From: a virus
Virus record (IMG/VR): IMGVR_UViG_3300020404_000113
Coordinates: 1-23,844 of that record
Length of the DNA stretch: 23,844 nucleotides
Reading direction: 5' to 3' (one strand)
In this document: piece after piece, positions 1 to 6,561 of the stretch
Numbering within the stretch: the stretch's first letter is position 1
Layout of the letters: the number at the start of each line of letters is the position of its first letter
Position numbers and translations under genes: made by a program
The notes under the pieces: generated by a model
Told to the model about the DNA's origin: nothing
Database searches by the model: none
What the model saw: only the letters and a program-made list of their open reading frames with translations

Positions 1-1
1 C

Positions 2-1162
2 GAGGGAGAGATCGACGCCCTGTCCGTGAGTCAGATCTTGGATAACAAGTGGCCTGTGGTGTCCATCCCCAACGGTGCGGCCTCTGCTCCCAAGGCGATC
101 ACCAAGAGTATCGAGTGGCTTGAGTCATTCCAAGAAGTCGTTCTGTGCTTCGATCAAGATGATGCGGGTCGTGCTGCGGCGACGGCCTGTGCCCCCTTGA
201 TTACTCCAGGTAAATGCAAGATCGTTCACGGCCTGCCCGAGAAGGATGCCAATGATTGTCTGGTTCGGGGTAAGCACAAGGAACTGAACCAAGCCCTGTG
301 GGAAGCCAAGACGTTCCGGCCTGATGGCGTCGTCTCAGGTGACGAACTATGGGATCACATCAACAAGGATGAGACCGGGTGGTCGGTGGAGTATCCTTGG
401 CAGGGGTTCAATGAGAGCCTGCTGGGTATGCGGGGTGGTGAGCTTGTGACCATCACCGCCGGCACGGGCATCGGGAAGAGCAGCGTGTGTCGGGAGCTGG
501 CGTATCAACTGGTCAGCCAAGGCCACAAGGTTGGATACATCGCTCTCGAAGAGTCGGTGAAGAAGACGGCTGAATGCTTGATGTCTATCCACCTCGATAT
601 TCCCTACACCCGACTGCATGAGGTTCCTGAGGAGACCCGTAAGGAAGCGTTCGATGACATCCTCGGAACCGGCAACATGGTGCTGTATGACCACTGGGGA
701 TCTCAAGATCCAAGCCGACTATTGGGTCAAGTCAGGTATATGTGCAAGGCCCTCGACTGTCGCTTCATCTTCATCGACCACCTTTCGATCCTGGTGTCGG
801 CATTGGAGGAGGGTGATGAGCGTCGCATGATCGACACCACGATGACGAAGCTCCGAGCTTTGGTCGAGGAGACTGATGCCCACTGTGTGCTGGTATCACA
901 CCTGAAGCGTCCAGATGGACGTGGCCATGAGGAGGGTGCCGCCACTTCACTGTCACAACTACGAGGCTCCCATGCCATCGCCCAGTTGTCTGATGCCGTG
1001 ATTGGCTGTGAGAGAAACCAGCAGGATTCACTGGAGTCCCGGAACACAGTGATCCGAGTATTGAAGAACAGGTTCGCCGGCACCACGGGTGTGGCTGCGA
1101 CCCTTGAGTACAACCCCAACACGGGTCGTCTCAACGAGTACAACAACCCGTTCAGCGAATAG
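2..1162 (+). CDS. T7 gp4-like DNA primase-helicase, 5'-truncated by window edge
   Basis: This is the C-terminal two-thirds of a bifunctional replicative primase-helicase. It unwinds the fork as a ring helicase and primes the lagging strand. The frame is already open at base 2 and begins with the TOPRIM motif EGEIDALS, so the GTG at base 26 is internal and the real start lies upstream. The second TOPRIM motif, FDQDDAGR, is at bases 149-172. A RecA-type helicase domain follows: Walker A GTGIGKSS at about 461-484, the segment ALEESVKKTAE, Walker B FIFIDH near 764-781, then SHLKRPDGRGHEEG and an R-finger/motif 4-like segment LRGSHAIAQLSD. The order and spacing match T7 gp4. The product lacks the long acidic tail of T7 gp4 and ends in NPFSE; in T7 that tail contacts the polymerase. 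The DNA polymerase gene follows after 9 bases, with an AGGAGG ribosome binding site overlapping the stop codon. Confidence 0.97.
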   Translation, partial: EGEIDALSVSQILDNKWPVVSIPNGAASAPKAITKSIEWLESFQEVVLCFDQDDAGRAAATACAPLITPGKCKIVHGLPEKDANDCLVRGKHKELNQALWEAKTFRPDGVVSGDELWDHINKDETGWSVEYPWQGFNESLLGMRGGELVTITAGTGIGKSSVCRELAYQLVSQGHKVGYIALEESVKKTAECLMSIHLDIPYTRLHEVPEETRKEAFDDILGTGNMVLYDHWGSQDPSRLLGQVRYMCKALDCRFIFIDHLSILVSALEEGDERRMIDTTMTKLRALVEETDAHCVLVSHLKRPDGRGHEEGAATSLSQLRGSHAIAQLSDAVIGCERNQQDSLESRNTVIRVLKNRFAGTTGVAATLEYNPNTGRLNEYNNPFSE

Positions 1163-1171
1163 GAGGCGCGA

Positions 1172-2998
1172 ATGTACGATCTTGTGTTTGATATTGAAAC
1201 CAACGCCATCGAGGATTGGGATGAGCTGAGTGATCTGGAGGTGATTCACTGCATTGCGATCATGGATCCCTCGACTGATGACGTGGATGTCTATTCAGAC
1301 CACTATGAGGAGGGCCACAAACTTCAAGATGGGGTTCATCGGTTGATGCTGGCAGATCGTCTGGTCGGTCACAACATCACCCGGTTCGACATCCCCGCGA
1401 TGAAGAAGATGTTGCCCCTCGCAAACTTTGATGATTGTGACATCGTGGATACTTTGCTGGCATCCCGCATCATGAACCCTGATGTTCTCAAGGGGGACTG
1501 CCAAGACAGTGATTTCCCCTCTCGGCTCCGTGGTCGATACAGCCTTGAAGCCTGGGGCTACCGCCTCAAGATGCACAAGGGTGACTTCGGCAAGCAGACT
1601 GATTGGTCTGAGTTCACCGAGGAGATGGCCGACTACTGCAAGCAGGATGTCCGGGTGAACGCGAGGTTGTGGAACGCGATCGCCGAGACGTTCCTGCCTG
1701 AGGTCTATGCAATGGAGAGAGACTTCAGGAACATCCTGATCGATCAAGAGATGAACGGGGTTGTCTTCGATGAAGAGGCTGCATTCAAGCTGCACTCAGA
1801 ATTGATCGGGCAGAAGATCGACATCGAGCGTGAGCTACAGAGGATCTTCCCTCCCCAAGAGGAGTTCATGAAGACTCCTCAGTATTACTTCGACCCAGAT
1901 ACAGACGAACGGTTCGAGCGTAAGAAGGATGCACCCGCCAAGATGAAGAAGGCTTTGAAGCCAGGTCCCTTGAAGAAGCGAGTGGTGCCCTTCAACCCCG
2001 GCAGCCGGCTACAGATCGCGAACGCCTTGATCAAGATGTATGACTGGCAGCCCTCCGAGTTCACTGGCGACGGGCGGCCGAAGGTGGATGAGACGGTGTT
2101 GTCGAGCCTGACGTATCCTGAGGCGAAGGTTCTCACCAAGTATCTGCTGCTCTGCAAGCGGATTGGCCAGCTCTCGGAAGGTAGGGAGAGCTGGATCCGG
2201 GCCAGCCGTGATGGGCGTATCTACGGACACGTCGAGACCATCGGGACTATCTCCTCTCGCTGCTCGCACAGCCGTCCCAATCTGGCTCAGGTGCCTGCTC
2301 TCGGCTCACCTTGGGGCAAGGAGTGTCGTGAGCTGTTCAAGCCCACCACAGGAATGGTCATGGTCGGATGTGATATGTCTGGGCTTGAGCTGCGGTGCCT
2401 TGCTCACTACCTCGCTCGCTGGGATGAGGGTGAGTACATCAAGGTGATCCAGGAGGGAGACATCCACCAGTTCAACGCCGACAAGATGGGGGTCGATCGG
2501 GGTGTGGGTAAAGGCATCATGTATGCCACCCTGTATGGTGCGGGAGACATCAAGATTGGCCAGCTTGTTGGTGGCGGTCGGCGTGAAGGGCGGAGTATGA
2601 GGTCACTACTGGAAAGTGGCATCCCCGCACTGAAGCGGTTGAAGAACGCAATCAAGAACCGGCTGAAGAGAGAAGACTGGCTCCCCGCTATCGATGGGCG
2701 TCGTCTACCTATTCGATCAGAGCATTCAGCACTTAACCTGTTGCTTCAGTCAGCAGGTAGTATACTTATGAAGCAGGCAACTATTATGATGAACAGGGAG
2801 ATCAAGAAACGCGGTCTCCACGCTCGTCAAGTAATGCACGTCCACGATGAGGTTCAATTCGAAGCACCCGAAAGTGAGGCGAAGTATGTCGGAAGGATTG
2901 CGGTACACTCGATGCGCCAGGCCGGTCAGCCCTACGACTTCCGGTGTCCCCTCGACGGAGAGTTCAAGATCGGTGCCTCTTGGGCTGATACCCACTGA
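1172..2998 (+). CDS. T7 gp5-like family A DNA polymerase with 3'-5' exonuclease
   Basis: This is the replicative DNA polymerase, 608 aa against about 704 in T7. The exonuclease domain has Exo I with D7 and E9 (FDIETNA), Exo II HNITRFDIPA and Exo III YCKQDV. The polymerase domain has motif A around D401 (CDMSGLELR), an O-helix with R443, K447 and Y451 (RGVGKGIMYATLYG), and motif C H558-D559-E560. It ends in GASWADTH, which aligns with the T7 C-terminus, so the protein is full length and has no intein. Tyr451 sits at the position equivalent to E. coli Pol I F762, which is associated with lytic phages. The loop between IFPPQ and FNPGSR, where T7 has its thioredoxin-binding domain, is shorter (roughly 47 versus nearly 70 residues) but still Lys-rich. 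The start ATG follows AGGAGG with good spacing. The last 26 bases overlap the proposed homing endonuclease gene. Confidence 0.97.
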   Translation: MYDLVFDIETNAIEDWDELSDLEVIHCIAIMDPSTDDVDVYSDHYEEGHKLQDGVHRLMLADRLVGHNITRFDIPAMKKMLPLANFDDCDIVDTLLASRIMNPDVLKGDCQDSDFPSRLRGRYSLEAWGYRLKMHKGDFGKQTDWSEFTEEMADYCKQDVRVNARLWNAIAETFLPEVYAMERDFRNILIDQEMNGVVFDEEAAFKLHSELIGQKIDIERELQRIFPPQEEFMKTPQYYFDPDTDERFERKKDAPAKMKKALKPGPLKKRVVPFNPGSRLQIANALIKMYDWQPSEFTGDGRPKVDETVLSSLTYPEAKVLTKYLLLCKRIGQLSEGRESWIRASRDGRIYGHVETIGTISSRCSHSRPNLAQVPALGSPWGKECRELFKPTTGMVMVGCDMSGLELRCLAHYLARWDEGEYIKVIQEGDIHQFNADKMGVDRGVGKGIMYATLYGAGDIKIGQLVGGGRREGRSMRSLLESGIPALKRLKNAIKNRLKREDWLPAIDGRRLPIRSEHSALNLLLQSAGSILMKQATIMMNREIKKRGLHARQVMHVHDEVQFEAPESEAKYVGRIAVHSMRQAGQPYDFRCPLDGEFKIGASWADTH

Positions 2999-3347
2999 CG
3001 TGGCGTGGTTGGCCGGCATCGTTGATGGCGAGGGGTATGTGGATTTCCGTGGCTCCCCGACAATCCAAGTGGAGACAGTGTCTCCTGAATTGGTGTATGA
3101 GCCTGAAGCAATGTTCGGGGGGTCAGTCACTCATCGGATCAAGAAGAATACACGCGTATTTCGTTGGAGCATCTACGGTAAAAAGGCCGTGGAATTACTG
3201 CTGTTGATGCTCCCTTACCTCCGATATAAAAAACCACAGGCTGAGATTGTTATTTGCTGCGGCAAGTTCCCCGTCAAGTCAGCCATGAGGGCGTCGAATG
3301 ATCGTCGCCTCCGCGAACTGCGAAAGAAGAGATATGGATCCACTTGA
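2973..3347 (+). CDS. small LAGLIDADG homing endonuclease, freestanding
   Basis: The frame carries one LAGLIDADG motif, WLAGIVDGEGYV (residues 12-23 from the chosen start). The acidic residue E20 is in the metal-binding position. Downstream, the segments VFRWSIYGKKAVELL and MLPYLRYKKPQAEIV look like the typical core: a beta strand, a helix, and a Lys-rich segment. A single motif in about 124 aa implies a homodimer that cuts a roughly palindromic site. The start is uncertain. GTG at 2973 has a GGAGAG ribosome binding site about 10 bases upstream, inside the polymerase gene. GTG at 3000 would begin right at the motif without a Shine-Dalgarno sequence. There is no ATG close by. The polymerase upstream is complete, so this is a freestanding homing gene and not an intron or intein endonuclease. 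By eye the body (3130-3260) is more AT-rich than its neighbours, which fits acquisition. Confidence 0.8.
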   Translation: MPLGLIPTDVAWLAGIVDGEGYVDFRGSPTIQVETVSPELVYEPEAMFGGSVTHRIKKNTRVFRWSIYGKKAVELLLLMLPYLRYKKPQAEIVICCGKFPVKSAMRASNDRRLRELRKKRYGST

Positions 3348-3561
3348 GTACGTCCCTACCACCTCAATGCTCAAAGAACTCCGCCGGCGTTTCGACTGCA
3401 TGGTGTTCTTGGGGGCATCCAACCGCACGGAAGATCTTGAAGACATCACTGTTGGTTTCGAAGGACCGTTCCACAGTGTCTTGGGCTTGATAGAGCTAGG
3501 AAAGATCGCCGTTATGAATGGAATCAGCGATGACGAAGAAGAAGACAGCACTTGTAGTTGA
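3334..3561 (+). CDS. conserved hypothetical protein, about 75 aa
   Basis: This is a 75-residue acidic-tailed protein starting MDPLEYVP with an ATG at 3334, preceded by the purine-rich stretch AAGAAGAG. I do not recognise a characterised family. The segment TTSMLKELRRRFD looks helical, and the following FLGASNRTEDLED and GPFHSVLGLIELGKI look like a compact alpha/beta or helical domain. It ends in the acidic run SDDEEEDS. The gene overlaps the homing endonuclease by 14 bases and the exonuclease start by 32 bases, so it is translationally embedded between replication genes. A replication or nucleotide-metabolism role is only a guess from position. An in-frame ATG at 3298 would extend it further into the endonuclease gene but has a poorer upstream site. 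Confidence 0.65.
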   Translation: MDPLEYVPTTSMLKELRRRFDCMVFLGASNRTEDLEDITVGFEGPFHSVLGLIELGKIAVMNGISDDEEEDSTCS

Positions 3562-4285
3562 TGGCGACATCTTCCTGTGGGAGTGTGGCCTTTCGGTTGA
3601 GGAGCCTACCCATTGGGGGGATGACCTTTGGACTCTTCATGCCGATGCTCAAGAAGCACGGCTCAAGCTAGATATTGCACTTGCGTCCTTGAGAGAGAAG
3701 ACCAACGCAGTGACGATGGCGGTGGCCCTGAGCGGCAGCAAGAACTGGAGGAAAACAGTCCTCCCCACATACAAGTACCACCGGAAGAAGTCCCGGAAAC
3801 CCGTGGTCTTCTTCACCCTGAAGGAGTATGTCAGGGAAACCTACAACACCTTCGAGTATGAGGATCTTGAGGCCGATGATGTTTGTGGCATGCTCATGGG
3901 CACCCGCCTGTGGCAGACGCGGTTTGAGAAGATCCTAGTGTCTACGGACAAAGATCTCCTCCAGATCCCCGGCCTGCACTACAACCCCAACAAGCCTGAC
4001 GAGGGGATCACTGAGGTCACTGAGGAGGATGGCGACTACAACCACCTGTTTCAGACCCTCACCGGCGATCTCGTCGATGGGTATTCGGGCTGTCCGGGCG
4101 TTGGTCCTAAGACTGCCCTGAGGATTCTGGGTTCTAACCCCTGCTGGGACAAGGTATTAGGTGCATATAAGAAAGCGGGACTTACTGAGGAGGACGCTCT
4201 CGTCCAGGCCCGCGTAGCCCGCATCCTCAGGCAATCTGATTTCAACTACAACAAAGAAGAGGTAATACTATGGGAACCAAGATAG
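3530..4285 (+). CDS. T7 gp6-like 5'-3' exonuclease (FEN/PIN-like fold)
   Basis: A 251-aa nuclease of the 5'-3' exonuclease/flap endonuclease superfamily. In T7 the counterpart removes RNA primers and degrades host DNA to supply nucleotides. Metal-binding motifs appear in order: VVDGD (D11, D13), EADD (residues 114-117), STDKDLLQ (138-145) and the helix-3-turn-helix GCPGVGPKTALRIL (187 onwards), preceded by GDLVDGYS. It is slightly shorter than T7 gp6 (about 300 aa). I chose the ATG at 3530 (MTKKKTALVV) because GGAA lies 6 bases upstream; the in-frame ATG at 3518 adds only MESA and has a more distant AGGAAAG. The gene overlaps the preceding small gene by 32 bases and the next gene by 16 bases. 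No gp3-like endonuclease I is seen in the window. Confidence 0.93.
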   Translation: MTKKKTALVVDGDIFLWECGLSVEEPTHWGDDLWTLHADAQEARLKLDIALASLREKTNAVTMAVALSGSKNWRKTVLPTYKYHRKKSRKPVVFFTLKEYVRETYNTFEYEDLEADDVCGMLMGTRLWQTRFEKILVSTDKDLLQIPGLHYNPNKPDEGITEVTEEDGDYNHLFQTLTGDLVDGYSGCPGVGPKTALRILGSNPCWDKVLGAYKKAGLTEEDALVQARVARILRQSDFNYNKEEVILWEPR

Positions 4286-4647
4286 ACCGAGACAAGCTGT
4301 TGCAGCTCCACGACAACGTGTGCTTCAAGGCTCGGAAGCTGATGGAGAAGAAGAACCACGACTACAGCGGGGGTGATGACGCCGGCGACCCCTTCCTAAA
4401 CTTCACCCGAGTGGAGCGGCTGGGCATCACGGACACCAAGAGGGGGTTCATGGTCCGCCTGACGGACAAGCTGTCGAGGCTGATCACCTTCATCGATACC
4501 GGCACCTACGCCGTTCCTGATGAGAAAATCGAGGATACGGTCATGGACATGATCAATTACACGCTCCTGTTCTATGCGTACAACCTCCAAGAAAAGGGAA
4601 AGGATGACTATGAGGAGAATTCCAGCCCTAGATCCGACTCTTGTTGA
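4270..4647 (+). CDS. DUF1599/Nmad1-like protein (nucleotide-modification-associated domain)
   Basis: A 125-aa, mostly helical protein. The pattern KKNHDYSGG, then DPFLNF, then GFMVRLTDKLSRL and EDTVMDMINYTLLF matches what I know of DUF1599, also called Nmad1. That family is common in phages and has been linked by genome context to nucleotide or DNA-base modification, and its fold resembles all-alpha NTP pyrophosphatases. His29-Asp30, the acidic stretch GDDAGD and the Asp/Arg/Lys in RLTDKLSR are likely functional residues. The ATG at 4270 is preceded by AGAGG at good spacing and overlaps the exonuclease gene by 16 bases, suggesting coupled translation. The biochemical activity is unproven. A house-cleaning nucleotide pyrophosphohydrolase role next to the replication genes is the simplest reading. 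Confidence 0.75.
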   Translation: MGTKIDRDKLLQLHDNVCFKARKLMEKKNHDYSGGDDAGDPFLNFTRVERLGITDTKRGFMVRLTDKLSRLITFIDTGTYAVPDEKIEDTVMDMINYTLLFYAYNLQEKGKDDYEENSSPRSDSC

Positions 4648-4792
4648 AGTCCTGAACGAACGAATTCCAGAGCGTTGTCCTGATCCTTCGTGGTCAGAAC
4701 GCGAAATCTGGATGTACGCAGGTAAACGGGAGCTTGTTAACCAACTGATTTCCGAGCTGAAGGCTCAGGAAGACAACCTTATTAAGGAGTAG
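4610..4792 (+). CDS. small conserved phage protein, about 60 aa
   Basis: A 60-residue protein starting MRRIPALDPTL. I chose the ATG at 4610 because AAAGGA lies 5 bases upstream; an in-frame ATG at 4604 overlaps that site. The central segment CPDPSWSEREIWMYAGKREL is the conserved-looking part. I recall similar short proteins (a Cys-Pro pair, then Ser-Glu-Arg-x-Ile-Trp and AGKR) at the replication/structure boundary of T7-like marine phages, but I know of no function. The C-terminus is an amphipathic helix ending KAQEDNLIKE. It overlaps the Nmad1-like gene by 38 bases and is followed after 3 bases by the proline-rich protein gene. Confidence 0.7.
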   Translation: MRRIPALDPTLVEVLNERIPERCPDPSWSEREIWMYAGKRELVNQLISELKAQEDNLIKE

Positions 4793-4795
4793 CGT

Positions 4796-5044
4796 ATGTG
4801 CGTAGGCCGTAGATCTTCCCCTCCACCACCTCCGCCTGCTCCGGTGGCTCCTCCACCACTTCCTCCCCAAATCACGATCGCCCCTCCTCCGGTGATTAGT
4901 GACCCTTCGGTCCAGATCAACGAAAATGAGCAGATGCGCCCTGAGAGTCCTATTCGCCGGCGTCGTCGTGCTGTGCGTAAGCGGGGTAAGGCGATGCTCA
5001 AGATCCCTCTGAATACCTCCAACAGAAGCGGAGTCAATGTCTAA
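4796..5044 (+). CDS. proline-rich small protein preceding the portal
   Basis: An 82-aa protein with an unusual layout: MCVGRRSS, then a proline-dominated tract (residues about 9-33, including a run of six prolines), an acidic linker, a basic patch IRRRRRAVRKRGK and a C-terminal segment LKIPLNTSNRSGVNV. The position right before the portal and the C-terminal IPLNT-type motif are shared by short proteins I recall in marine podoviruses. A structural or head-assembly role is inference only. Cys2 is not in a lipobox, so it is not a convincing lipoprotein. AAGGAG sits about 6 bases before the ATG. The stop codon overlaps the portal start (TAATG). Because the composition is biased, homology searches will be weak outside the C-terminus. 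Confidence 0.75.
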   Translation: MCVGRRSSPPPPPPAPVAPPPLPPQITIAPPPVISDPSVQINENEQMRPESPIRRRRRAVRKRGKAMLKIPLNTSNRSGVNV

Positions 5045-6561
5045 TGGAAACCCTCAAGTCCATCTACCACAAATGCTCAGGTGAGCGTCAGTCCTACTTG
5101 GATCGTGGTAGGGACGCGAGTGCCCTGACTATTCCGAGCCTTCTCCCGGATGAGGGTACGACATCATCTAGGCGGTTCCCCACCCCGTACCAAAGCATTG
5201 GTGCCCGTGGCGTGAACAACCTAGCGTCGGCCCTCCTTCTTTCTTTGCTCCCTCCCAACGCCCCCTTTTTCAGGCTTCAGCTTGATGAGGCGACGGAGAG
5301 AGAGCTGGAAGCCCTAGACCCAAAGATCATCACTGAGATCGAAGATTCCCTAGCCAACATCGAGAGATCGATGATGGATGAGATCGAGCGTTCAGGTGTC
5401 CGAACCGGACTCTTTGACGCCGTCCGACACCTCGTCGTCACAGGTAATGCTCTCCTGTACTTTCCTGATGGCGGCAACATGCGTGTGGTTCACCTGGATC
5501 GCTACGTGGTCAAGAGATGTCCTTTGGGCTTCGTGCGTATGGTCGTCCTCATGGAGACGGTATCCCCAGTCATGCTCCCTGAAGTAATCAAGGACAAGCT
5601 GGGCGACAAGACTTCATACGACGATCATGTAGAGATGTACACCGGCATGGTCACCCGCATGGACGGGAAGATTGAGGTGTACCAAGAAGTCGCTGGCGAA
5701 GAGGTCGAAGGCTCCCGCCGTGTTCTCGCTGCTGAAGACGCTCCATTCATCCCCCTCAGGATGAGCCGAGTTGACTCTGAGAACTATGGCCGTGGATACG
5801 TTGAGCAATATCTTGGTGACCTGCAAAGCCTTGAGGGCCTGACGAAGGCCATTGTTGAAGGCAGTGCAGCAGCAGCCAAGGTTCTGTTCCTTGTCAACCC
5901 CAACGGGACAACCAGAGCCCGAACACTTTCTGAGTCACCCAACGGTGCTATTCGCGAGGGTAATGCAAATGATGTCAGTGTCCTTCAAAGTCAGAAAGCG
6001 TCCGATTTCTCTGTTGCACTCAACACGACTCGCGACATTAAGGAACGTCTCGCGTATGCGTTTCTGCTCCTTGAAGGCTCAATTCGTAATGCTGATCGAG
6101 TCACCGCTGAAGAAGTACGACTGGTAACCCAGGCCGTAGAGCGTCAGCTTGGTGGCATCTACAGCATCCTGAGCCGAGAGTTGAGCATGCCCCTTGTCAC
6201 CCTTGTGATGAACAAGATGAAGCGAGAGAAGTCGCTGCCCAACCTCCCAGACGACAAGATTAAACCAGTTATTATTACAGGAATTGAAGCCCTCGGCCGA
6301 GGGAACGATCTCAACCGACTTGATACATACCTTGCAGGAATCGGTCAACTCCTCGGTCCCGAGGTGCTTCAAACTTATGTGGATGTAAGTGAGTACCTGA
6401 AGAGGCGAGCCCTGGCCCTGGGCATTGATACCAAGGGTCTGGTACGCTCCCCGGAAGAGCTTGCTCAAATGCAAGCCGCACAACAGCAGCAGTCTATGGC
6501 TCAGTCTATGGCTCCACAGATTGCTGCTCAAATGAACCAAGGAGACCCAGTAGATGGCTGA
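5044..6561 (+). CDS. portal / head-tail connector protein (T7 gp8-like)
   Basis: A 505-aa portal protein, close to the 536 aa of T7 gp8. It forms the dodecameric ring at the head vertex through which DNA is packaged and to which the tail attaches. Recognisable features are the N-terminal GERQSYLDRGRDASALTIPS, TPYQSIGARGVNNLASALLL, LLPPNAPFFRLQ, the FDAVRHLVVTGNALLYF segment, and the SIRNADRVTAEEVRLV clip/stem-type region. The C-terminus is Gln/Met-rich (AAQQQQSMAQSMAPQ), as is common for portal tails. The ATG overlaps the upstream stop codon, and GGAG lies about 10 bases upstream. The scaffold gene overlaps its last 8 bases, fitting coordinated expression of the prohead parts. Confidence 0.97.
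   Translation: METLKSIYHKCSGERQSYLDRGRDASALTIPSLLPDEGTTSSRRFPTPYQSIGARGVNNLASALLLSLLPPNAPFFRLQLDEATERELEALDPKIITEIEDSLANIERSMMDEIERSGVRTGLFDAVRHLVVTGNALLYFPDGGNMRVVHLDRYVVKRCPLGFVRMVVLMETVSPVMLPEVIKDKLGDKTSYDDHVEMYTGMVTRMDGKIEVYQEVAGEEVEGSRRVLAAEDAPFIPLRMSRVDSENYGRGYVEQYLGDLQSLEGLTKAIVEGSAAAAKVLFLVNPNGTTRARTLSESPNGAIREGNANDVSVLQSQKASDFSVALNTTRDIKERLAYAFLLLEGSIRNADRVTAEEVRLVTQAVERQLGGIYSILSRELSMPLVTLVMNKMKREKSLPNLPDDKIKPVIITGIEALGRGNDLNRLDTYLAGIGQLLGPEVLQTYVDVSEYLKRRALALGIDTKGLVRSPEELAQMQAAQQQQSMAQSMAPQIAAQMNQGDPVDG

Noticed and set aside
1295-1795. Antisense open frame (166 aa) within the polymerase gene
   Set aside because: It lies fully inside a well-supported gene with catalytic motifs on the + strand and shows no family features of its own.
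2847-2972. N-terminal extension of the homing endonuclease to the ATG at 2847
   Set aside because: This part is coding for polymerase motif C and the C-terminus in another frame; the extension is Arg/Ser/Pro-rich and unlike a LAGLIDADG N-terminus.
1172-3347. Polymerase interrupted by an intron or intein encoding the LAGLIDADG protein
   Set aside because: All polymerase motifs are continuous, the C-terminus matches T7 and the endonuclease lies after the stop codon, so there is no split exon or extein to join.
6079-6540. Antisense open frame (153 aa) within the portal gene
   Set aside because: Low-complexity His/Leu/Ser-rich translation typical of an opposite-strand shadow; no start signals.
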